A stretch of DNA of 5,050 bases from Alkaliphilus sp. (GTDB lineage: Bacteria > Bacillota > Clostridia > Peptostreptococcales > Thermotaleaceae), in assembly GCA_018335765.1 (NCBI GenBank), contig JAGXRU010000102.1:1-5050 (forward strand), in the 5' to 3' direction. The translations under genes were made by a program, and so were the position numbers. The notes under the pieces were generated by a model. The model was not told the origin of the DNA. It made no database searches and worked only from the letters and a program-made list of their open reading frames with translations. Shown here piece by piece: positions 1 through 5,050 of the stretch. How positions within the stretch are numbered: the stretch's first letter is position 1; every line of letters begins with the position of its first letter.

Positions 1-254
1 ATTTCTTCTGTTATTTGAATTTCGCCACTTCTTAAGGAATGTAACACATTTTCCATTTCGTGGGTTAAACTTGCTAATTTATTATAACCCATTGTTCCTG
101 CCATTCCTTTTAGTGTATGGGCAATTCTGAAAATCTCATTAATGCGACCAGAATCTTTGTGGTTATTTTCTAAATCTAAAAGGCACTTATTCATATTCTG
201 AAGATTTTCCTTTGATTCTTCAATAAAAATTTCTAAATACTGACTCATATCCAT
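1..254 (-). CDS. cheA: Chemotaxis histidine kinase CheA, N-terminal part (cut by left window edge)
   Basis: CheA is the cytoplasmic histidine kinase that, coupled to chemoreceptors through CheW, autophosphorylates and passes phosphate to CheY and CheB. Only the first 84 codons are in the window, covering most of the P1 (HPt) domain. The protein begins MDMSQYLEIFIEESKENLQ, very like the start of Bacillus-type CheA. The phospho-acceptor motif AHTLKGMAGTMGY is intact, with the histidine at residue 46 (bases 117-119). A second conserved stretch, LTHEMENVLHSLRSGE, follows. The ATG at 252-254 was chosen because it lies three bases after the cheB stop and has a G-rich ribosome binding site inside the last cheB codons. 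The alternative ATG two codons later is less well placed. The kinase, dimerisation and CheW-like domains lie beyond the left edge. Identity is very secure; the completeness of the gene cannot be judged. Confidence 0.96.
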   Translation of the reverse strand, partial: MDMSQYLEIFIEESKENLQNMNKCLLDLENNHKDSGRINEIFRIAHTLKGMAGTMGYNKLASLTHEMENVLHSLRSGEIQITEE

Positions 255-257
255 GAT

Positions 258-1316
258 TTATACCCCCACAACTTTCATAATTCTTGCTGCAATTTCATTA
301 ATCGGAAGAATAGCATCAATACAATTTAACCCCACTGCAATTTTAGGCATTCCATAAACGATACATGTGTTCTCATCTTGTGCTATAGTATATCCATTTT
401 GTTCTTTTATTTTTTTCATTCCTTCTGCTCCATCTGCACCCATTCCAGTCAAAATTACTCCGATTAGATTGTGTAAACCTAGGTCTGCTAGGGAATTCAT
501 CATCATATCAACTGATGGTCTATGGCCTGATACGGCATCTTCAGTTGTCAATTTTATTTTATGTGTTAAATGCCCGGATTGAATTAATTTCATATGAAAG
601 TTTCCAGGAGCAATATAGGCATATCCAGGTTTGATAATTTCGTCATTTTCCGCTTCTTTCACATTTATTTGAGATAAACTATTTAATCTTTCTGCCAATG
701 ACTTGGTAAAGCCCTTTGGCATATGTTGGACGATAAGGAAACTGGCGGGAATATCTGCTGCAACATATGGTATAATTTCCTGCAATGCTCTTGGTCCACC
801 AGTTGAGGTTCCAATAGCAACTATCTTATGTATGTTTCCTTCTAATTTGCTGTCTGGCTTCATTTTTTTTCTGTCCACCGGCTGCACAATTTTAGACCAA
901 TTGTTATTAGCACTATTTATTTTAGCAGCTATTTTAATTTTTTCTGTAACATTGATTGCAATATCTTCTGTATTCATCTTGAATAAACTTGAAGGTTTCG
1001 TTATAAAATCAACTGCGCCATACGAAAGAGCCTTTAAGGTTGCTTCTGCGCCTTCCTTTGTTATACTGCTAATCATTATAACAGGTATAGGATTTTCGTT
1101 CATAATCAATTGCAAGGTATCTATTCCATTCATAATTGGCATCTCCACATCTAATGTTACAACATCCGGTGTCAATTTAACGATTTTTTCCATAGCTTCC
1201 TTACCATTCTTTGCAGTTCCCACAACCTGAATTTCGTCGTCTAAATTCAGCATATCGGTTATAATTTTTCTCATAAAAGCTGAATCATCTACTATTAGCA
1301 CTTTGATCTTTTTCAT
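258..1316 (-). CDS. cheB: CheB, chemotaxis response regulator protein-glutamate methylesterase/deamidase
   Basis: CheB removes methyl groups from glutamyl methyl esters on chemoreceptors, and in many species deamidates receptor glutamines. It gives adaptation after activation by CheA phosphorylation. The 352-residue product has the full family length and two domains. The N-terminal receiver domain (about 1-120) carries the acidic pair D10/D11, the phosphorylation site D56 in LDVEMP, S83/S84 and the conserved K107-P108. After a polar linker (about 125-160), the C-terminal esterase domain has the Ser-His-Asp triad: S171 in GTSTGGP, H198 in VQHMP and D295 in TGMGADG. The conserved SGHRPSVD stretch at 263-270 is also present. 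The start codon overlaps the upstream PilZ gene stop as ATGA, and an AAGGA site lies nine bases before it, inside that gene. Nothing is missing, so it should be active. Confidence 0.98.
   Translation of the reverse strand: MKKIKVLIVDDSAFMRKIITDMLNLDDEIQVVGTAKNGKEAMEKIVKLTPDVVTLDVEMPIMNGIDTLQLIMNENPIPVIMISSITKEGAEATLKALSYGAVDFITKPSSLFKMNTEDIAINVTEKIKIAAKINSANNNWSKIVQPVDRKKMKPDSKLEGNIHKIVAIGTSTGGPRALQEIIPYVAADIPASFLIVQHMPKGFTKSLAERLNSLSQINVKEAENDEIIKPGYAYIAPGNFHMKLIQSGHLTHKIKLTTEDAVSGHRPSVDMMMNSLADLGLHNLIGVILTGMGADGAEGMKKIKEQNGYTIAQDENTCIVYGMPKIAVGLNCIDAILPINEIAARIMKVVGV
263..269 (-). promoter_or_regulatory. Ribosome binding site of cheA, within the cheB 3' end
   Basis: On the minus strand the sequence reads GTGGGGG, eight bases before the cheA ATG. 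It pairs with the anti-Shine-Dalgarno sequence as a one-mismatch variant of GGAGGT. It is built from the last coding codons of cheB (Val-Gly-Val), so a ribosome finishing cheB would cover it. This suggests translational coupling of cheA to cheB. Confidence 0.6.
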
Positions 1317-1975
1317 TTAAACCCGTCCTTTTTTCTCATTTTCCTTTGGTGTTCAAATACAAAAGATACTATGTTGTTTCTGGAAGTTTCATCAATCTCA
1401 TCAAAAATAATACCTACATCATAGTCATTATTGATGAATGAAAAACATCTTATAACCTTCCCTTCTACTATTATGGGTTTTGGCTTTGTATCAATCATTA
1501 CTTTAACAACACTATTAGTAAAAATATGTTTTTTGCTAATAATTCTAATGCCCCCGCCGCTTAAATCCTTAGAAACAGCTTGAATGCTTTTCGTATTACC
1601 ATTACTGTCAGTAAAGTCTATCAAAACATTTAAAAAAACTTCTAACCTAAAGAAATTTCTTCTCTGTGTCTTAGCGATATCACCTATTTTTTCGATTTTC
1701 ATATAAGACACATTATCACGATTTTTTCTTTCTATAACCTTAGCTTGAAAAATATATACACCTGAATTTTTTATTGAATATGTTATGTTAATAACTTCTC
1801 CTAATGGTATGGGATAGTAAACATTATGAATAATAGGAGTGCTGATAAAAAATACATTTTCATTAGCAATGTCAAGAATTTGACTAATCAGTATTTTTTT
1901 ATTAACTTCAGGCATGTTTTTTGGTGTTTCTATCTCTATTTTATCGCCAACAACTGGTAAATTAATTTTATTCAT
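1313..1975 (-). CDS. PilZ-domain c-di-GMP receptor, YcgR-like flagellar brake protein
   Basis: This 220-residue soluble protein has a two-domain layout typical of YcgR/MotI-type proteins. An N-terminal beta-rich YcgR_2-type domain (about 1-98) begins LPVVGDKIEIETP. A C-terminal PilZ domain (about 103-213) follows. Both c-di-GMP contact motifs are complete: RxxxR at R106-R110 within QRRNFFR, and D/NxSxxG at D137-S139-G142 within DLSGGG. In this family, c-di-GMP binding drives interaction with the flagellar stator or rotor and slows or disengages the motor. That role here is inferred from the domains and from the flagellar/chemotaxis neighbours. The start is supported by the strong AAGGTAGG site just upstream. 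The gene follows a 102-base gap after flhG and overlaps cheB by four bases. No signal peptide or membrane segment is seen. Regulation of another flagellar target is possible. Domain assignment is secure, the exact target is not. Confidence 0.93.
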   Translation of the reverse strand: MNKINLPVVGDKIEIETPKNMPEVNKKILISQILDIANENVFFISTPIIHNVYYPIPLGEVINITYSIKNSGVYIFQAKVIERKNRDNVSYMKIEKIGDIAKTQRRNFFRLEVFLNVLIDFTDSNGNTKSIQAVSKDLSGGGIRIISKKHIFTNSVVKVMIDTKPKPIIVEGKVIRCFSFINNDYDVGIIFDEIDETSRNNIVSFVFEHQRKMRKKDGFK

Positions 1976-1982
1976 TATTAAT

Positions 1983-1991
1983 ACCTACCTT
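1983..1991 (-). promoter_or_regulatory. Ribosome binding site of the PilZ gene
   Basis: The minus strand reads AAGGTAGGT, then seven bases before the ATG at 1973-1975. It is a double purine-rich Shine-Dalgarno match and fixes the start of the PilZ gene. Unlike the other sites in this operon it lies in non-coding sequence, so this gene can be initiated independently of upstream translation. Confidence 0.7.
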
Positions 1992-2047
1992 GGATTTGGT
2001 TTTAAGCCTTGCCACTAGTTTTCACTTCATGTGTTAGGTGCTCATCT

Positions 2048-2053
2048 ATTATA
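2048..2053 (-). promoter_or_regulatory. Possible sigma-A -10 box (TATAAT) upstream of the PilZ gene
   Basis: The minus strand reads TATAAT, about 72 bases before the PilZ gene ATG. At a 17-base spacing the -35 position reads CCAAAC, a poor match to TTGACA. The better-looking TTGATC is 22 bases away, which is too far, and there is no extended TG. In AT-rich DNA a bare TATAAT arises easily by chance, so this is a weak candidate only. Confidence 0.2.
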
Positions 2054-2077
2054 GTTTGTTAATTTTGTTAGTTTGGA

Positions 2078-2995
2078 TCAAATCTTATATTTGCTCATAA
2101 GTTTATTTATAAATCTTTTAAGCCCACTAACGTTCATAACATCAGAATTTGATTCATTGATCAGCCTTGATGCAATTAATTCTATCCCTTGACTTATTAG
2201 ACTATTTGGATAGCTAATGAGAAATGGTTGCTGGGCTTTAACAGATTTTGAAACTATAGAATCATCATACAAATAACCTAATTTCTGAATGCTTATATCT
2301 AAGAACCTCTGGGATGCATTATTAATTTTATTGTAAATAGATATACCCTCTTCGTTACTTTCTACACGATTAATTAATAATCTAATAACTTTATCCTTAT
2401 CCTCTGCGACAATATTCTTTAACACAGCATAAGCATCTGTAATAGATGTAGGTTCAGGCGTAGTTATCAAAATCACTTCTGTTGCAGCATAAACAAAGGT
2501 TAAAACAGCATTATTAATGCCTGCTCCTGTATCAATCAATATAAAGTCAGAGGATTTGCCAATTGCTTTTAAACTATCGACTAAGTCTATAAGCTGACTT
2601 TCTGACAAATTAACCATTTCTTTAAGTCCAGAACCACCTGAAATAATTTTTACACCTCTTGGTCCTTCTACAATAATCTCTTGAAGCGTTTTTTCTTTTC
2701 TAATGACATTGGCTAAGGTGTATTGTGGTATTAGACCTATGATTACATCAATATTGGCCAAGCCTAAATCAGCATCTAAAATAGTTACTTTGTATCCCAG
2801 TTTTGCCAAAGCGAGTCCAAGATTAATTGTGAAATTGGTTTTCCCCACTCCCCCCTTGCCGCTTGTAACGGTAATAACTCGTGTTTTATCTCCTTCTTCT
2901 GTTATGGCCAAGGAGCTATTTTTTGTTATATCCCATTTAACTGTCTTGCTGCCATTTTTTACAATATCTCTAAGCTTCTGAGCTTGGTCTTTCAT
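2078..2995 (-). CDS. flhG: FlhG (YlxH/FleN-type) MinD-like ATPase, flagellar number regulator
   Basis: FlhG is a peripheral-membrane P-loop ATPase that works with FlhF to control flagellar number and placement, and it stimulates the FlhF GTPase. The 305-residue product has the full family architecture. The extreme N terminus carries DQAQKLR (residues 3-9), the DQAxxLR activator motif known to contact FlhF. The deviant Walker A motif is SGKGGVGKT (45-53), with signature lysine K47 and P-loop K52. Switch-type motifs follow: DADLGLANID (74-83) and DTGAGI (155-160). The C terminus (about 289-305, SGLKRFINKLMSKYKI) looks like the amphipathic MinD-type membrane-targeting helix. The start codon lies two bases after the flhF stop, with GGGTGA inside the flhF end as ribosome binding site, so the pair is probably translationally coupled. 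MinD itself is excluded by the DQAxxLR extension and the neighbours. Confidence 0.96.
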   Translation of the reverse strand: MKDQAQKLRDIVKNGSKTVKWDITKNSSLAITEEGDKTRVITVTSGKGGVGKTNFTINLGLALAKLGYKVTILDADLGLANIDVIIGLIPQYTLANVIRKEKTLQEIIVEGPRGVKIISGGSGLKEMVNLSESQLIDLVDSLKAIGKSSDFILIDTGAGINNAVLTFVYAATEVILITTPEPTSITDAYAVLKNIVAEDKDKVIRLLINRVESNEEGISIYNKINNASQRFLDISIQKLGYLYDDSIVSKSVKAQQPFLISYPNSLISQGIELIASRLINESNSDVMNVSGLKRFINKLMSKYKI

Positions 2996-2997
2996 TC

Positions 2998-4110
2998 TTA
3001 TTCACCCACAATGCTATTTACTATTCTATCTGGACTTGCAATTTCAATATCATCTGGAACGATTTGACCTGTAGTGAAATAAGCTATTTCTTTGCCTGTT
3101 ATTATTTTGGTGTTTAAAATATTGCCAAGGGTCGTTGATTCATCTAGTTTTGTAAAAATCAGTTTGAATTGATCAAGAAAACCATATGAATTAATTATGC
3201 TTTTTACATCCTTATATGTTGTGGTTGCACTCATAACAAGAAAGATTTCCGGGTTTTCTATTAAGCTGATTATTTCTTTAGCTTCTTTGAGTTGATCTTC
3301 AATCTTATGGTTCCTTCCGGCAGTATCTATCAGAATAACATCCTTGTTTTTAAATAAACGTAGAGCTTCATTTAATTCATTTGGTTCATATATTACCTTT
3401 AGTTCTACGCCTAGGATTTCACTATAAGTCCGTAATTGTTCTATGGCAGCTATACGATAAGTATCAGAAGTTATGAGTCCAATCTTTTTTGTATCAACTA
3501 TTGACATTTTTGCAGCCAACTTTGCCAAGGTAGTTGTTTTCCCCACTCCCGTAGGTCCCACAAATATAAATGTCTTACGCTCACCTTCTCTCTGCAAAAT
3601 AGGATTTGGATTGCCAAAGTATTCTTTCATAATTAATTTCAATGTCTTTCTTATGGCATCTTCATTTTCATGAGTAAAATTAATTTGTTTTTTAGCTATG
3701 TTAAGGATTTTATAAGCAATATGATCATCGACATCATTTTCTATGAAAATGTTAAAATATTTATTGTATATGCTGTCTTCTTTATTTTCTTTTAGTTTTT
3801 CATCCTTTTTCATAAAGTTAATAATTAGTCCTTGCATATTATCCAATTGGTTTTGTAACGCTTTGAATTTATCATGTTCATTGTCTGTTTTTGGTTTAGG
3901 TTCATTGTTGTATGCAATTTTTCTTTTATTATTACCTTCGTCTTCTTCAATGGCAGCAACAATTTCGAATAGAGGTCTTTTGAAAAATCCGAAAAATCCA
4001 GGTCTTTTAATTTTTCTGGAATGCAAAATAACTGCATCAGTTCCTAGCTCAGCCTTGACCTTAACCATGGCTTCTTGAGCATCATTAGCAATATATCGTT
4101 TGATTTTCAT
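2998..4110 (-). CDS. flhF: FlhF, SRP-family GTPase for flagellar placement
   Basis: FlhF is the third SRP-type GTPase alongside Ffh and FtsY. It dimerises with GTP at the membrane and marks where the flagellar basal body assembles. The 370-residue product matches the usual length. The N-terminal B domain starts MKIKRYIANDAQEAMVKVK and includes the family-typical GFFGFFKRP stretch (38-46). A charged Lys/Glu/Asn-rich linker follows (about 55-115), then the helical N domain (about 115-175) and the NG GTPase core. G-domain motifs are intact: GPTGVGKTT (185-193), DTYRIAAIEQL (216-226), DTAGR (262-266), TKLDE (320-324, guanine specificity) and VPDDIE (351-356). Its ATG overlaps the flhA stop as TAATG, and GGGGTGGTG inside flhA serves as ribosome binding site. 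FtsY or Ffh is excluded by the B domain and the location between flhA and flhG. Confidence 0.97.
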   Translation of the reverse strand: MKIKRYIANDAQEAMVKVKAELGTDAVILHSRKIKRPGFFGFFKRPLFEIVAAIEEDEGNNKRKIAYNNEPKPKTDNEHDKFKALQNQLDNMQGLIINFMKKDEKLKENKEDSIYNKYFNIFIENDVDDHIAYKILNIAKKQINFTHENEDAIRKTLKLIMKEYFGNPNPILQREGERKTFIFVGPTGVGKTTTLAKLAAKMSIVDTKKIGLITSDTYRIAAIEQLRTYSEILGVELKVIYEPNELNEALRLFKNKDVILIDTAGRNHKIEDQLKEAKEIISLIENPEIFLVMSATTTYKDVKSIINSYGFLDQFKLIFTKLDESTTLGNILNTKIITGKEIAYFTTGQIVPDDIEIASPDRIVNSIVGE

Positions 4111-5050
4111 TATATATTCACCACCCCAATTGACTGAACTTCTACTTTTGGATCTATTTCATTGTAAGATAACACAACAAGTTCAGAAGAAAGCTGTTCG
4201 GTTAATCTTTTAAAATACACTCTGACAATGGGAGAAGTCAATATGATTGGCTGCTCTCCTATAGCTATCAGTTTTTGTAGCTGTTGAGCTAGGCTATTTA
4301 AGATGGCTTGTGTAGTAAGAGGATCTAAACTTAAGTATGATCCATGCTCAGACTGCTGAATTGATTCCATGATTTTCTGTTCTATATTAGAATTCAAAGT
4401 AATTACCTTGGCGTTTTTACTGTTAATAAATTGTTTTGTAATAGACCTTGACATGGCTTGTCTAACATATTCAGTAAGCATATCTGAATCCCTTGTAATT
4501 AATCCGTAATCTGCTAATGTCTCTAGTATAGTGATGATATCACGGATAGATACACCTTCTTTTAATAGATTTGAAAGAACCTTTTGTATCTCTCCTATAG
4601 ATAATACTTTAGGGACGAGTTCCTCAACAAGTGCACTATGGTTTTCTTTTATATTGTCAATTAAAGCTTTGACTTCTTGACGACCCAATAGCTCATGGGC
4701 ATGTCTTTTAATAACTTCTGTTAAATGAGTAGATATTACAGATGATGGATCTACAACTGTATAACCGAAAATTTCAGCTTTTTCTCTTTCACCCTCTAAT
4801 ATCCATTTAGCTGGTAATCCAAAAGCCGGCTCTATCGTATCTATACCGCTAATATTACCTTCAGCAGTACCAGGATTCATGGCTAAAAAATGATCAAAAA
4901 TAATATTACCCTCTGATACATCAATACCCTTTATTTTAATCACATACGCATTCGGATCTAATTGAATATTATCTCTAAGCCTTATCATTGGAACTATTAC
5001 GCCCAGCTCTAGGGCACATTGTCTTCTTATCATTACCAATCTATCAAAAA
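4110..5050 (-). CDS. flhA: FlhA, flagellar type III export gate protein, C-terminal cytoplasmic domain (cut by right edge)
   Basis: FlhA is a membrane component of the flagellar export apparatus; its cytoplasmic domain forms a ring that docks chaperone-substrate complexes. About 312 C-terminal residues are visible, the FlhAc region of a protein usually near 680-700 residues. The membrane part lies beyond the right edge. Family hallmarks in order are FDRLVMIRRQCALELG at the edge, EPAFGLPAKWI, GYTVVDPSSVISTHLTEVIKRH (split here by length only), HAHELLGRQEV, and VSIRDIITILETLADYG. The frame is open to the last base of the window. The TTG at 5037-5039 could be taken for a start, but it encodes an internal Leu in FDRLVMIRRQ, so it is not one. 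The stop TAA overlaps the flhF ATG by one base. Identity is secure. Confidence 0.97.
   Translation of the reverse strand, partial: FDRLVMIRRQCALELGVIVPMIRLRDNIQLDPNAYVIKIKGIDVSEGNIIFDHFLAMNPGTAEGNISGIDTIEPAFGLPAKWILEGEREKAEIFGYTVVDPSSVISTHLTEVIKRHAHELLGRQEVKALIDNIKENHSALVEELVPKVLSIGEIQKVLSNLLKEGVSIRDIITILETLADYGLITRDSDMLTEYVRQAMSRSITKQFINSKNAKVITLNSNIEQKIMESIQQSEHGSYLSLDPLTTQAILNSLAQQLQKLIAIGEQPIILTSPIVRVYFKRLTEQLSSELVVLSYNEIDPKVEVQSIGVVNI

Larger units (their letters stand above)
1976..2077 (-). other. flhG-PilZ gene spacer, the only sizeable intergenic gap
   Basis: This 102-base AT-rich gap separates flhG from the PilZ gene, while every other junction in the window overlaps or is at most three bases. 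Apart from the ribosome binding site at its downstream end, I see no ORF longer than a few codons. I see no convincing stem-loop followed by a T-run, and no sigma-D (TAAA-N15-GCCGATAA) or sigma-54 (GG-N10-GC) promoter. A perfect TATAAT lies at 2048-2053 but lacks a good -35. The gap could hold a weak internal promoter or an mRNA processing site, or it could be plain spacer. Confidence 0.6.

Noticed and set aside
703..1230. A 175-codon plus-strand open frame with hydrophobic stretches.
   Set aside because: It is fully antisense to cheB, whose protein has every conserved catalytic residue. The hydrophobicity is what the complement of this coding frame would give, and no family is recognisable.
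1998..2020. TGGCA followed by GC in the flhG-PilZ gap, resembling part of a sigma-54 promoter.
   Set aside because: The GG and GC dinucleotides are not at the required 10-base spacing and no TTGCA-type -12 element is present.
2054..2072. Two imperfect tandem copies of TAACAAA (nine-base period) just after flhG.
   Set aside because: Too short and AT-rich to be distinguished from chance; no third copy and no match to a known operator that I recognise.
2703..2981. A 92-codon plus-strand open frame opposite flhG.
   Set aside because: Antisense to the conserved P-loop region of flhG, with no recognisable domain.
3825..4037. A 70-codon minus-strand open frame in a different frame within flhF.
   Set aside because: Out-of-frame shadow inside the flhF B domain and linker; flhF itself is intact, so there is no frameshift to explain.
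3743..4078. A 111-codon plus-strand open frame rich in Leu, Ser and Phe, resembling a small membrane protein.
   Set aside because: It is antisense to the Lys/Glu/Asn-rich linker of flhF; complementing such codons yields Leu/Phe/Ser-rich shadows. No supporting neighbour or family.

Overview
This window is a stretch of one flagellar and chemotaxis operon, read entirely on the minus strand, from a low-GC Gram-positive bacterium. In transcription order (right to left) it holds the 3' half of flhA, then flhF, flhG (ylxH/fleN type), a PilZ/YcgR-like c-di-GMP receptor gene, cheB, and the first 84 codons of cheA. The AT-rich composition, strong Shine-Dalgarno sites and Bacillus-like gene order (flhA-flhF-flhG-cheB-cheA) point to Firmicutes. 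The extra PilZ gene between flhG and cheB makes a motile member of Clostridia more likely than Bacillus. The genus cannot be determined from this sequence.

Layout: 4110-5050 is flhA, open through the right edge, and encodes the cytoplasmic export-gate domain. 2998-4110 is flhF, an SRP-family GTPase; its start codon overlaps the flhA stop by one base (TAATG). 2078-2995 is flhG, a MinD-like ATPase that starts 2 bases after flhF ends. 1976-2077 is the only real intergenic gap (102 bases). 1313-1975 is the PilZ-domain gene, which overlaps the cheB start by four bases (ATGA). 258-1316 is cheB. 1-254 is the 5' end of cheA, three bases after the cheB stop and cut by the left edge. No interval of 300 bases or more lacks a gene. 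I saw no RNA genes, mobile elements, CRISPR arrays or convincing terminators.

Working together: FlhA is part of the flagellar type III export gate. FlhF and FlhG form a GTPase/ATPase pair that sets the place and number of flagella. The PilZ protein would sense c-di-GMP and probably slows or blocks the motor. CheA and CheB are the kinase and the receptor methylesterase of chemotaxis. Key catalytic and ligand-binding residues are intact in every gene where they are visible, so the locus looks functional. It is a conserved core locus and I found no sign of an undescribed system. The points most worth a second look are the coupled PilZ-cheB-cheA block and the gap in front of it.
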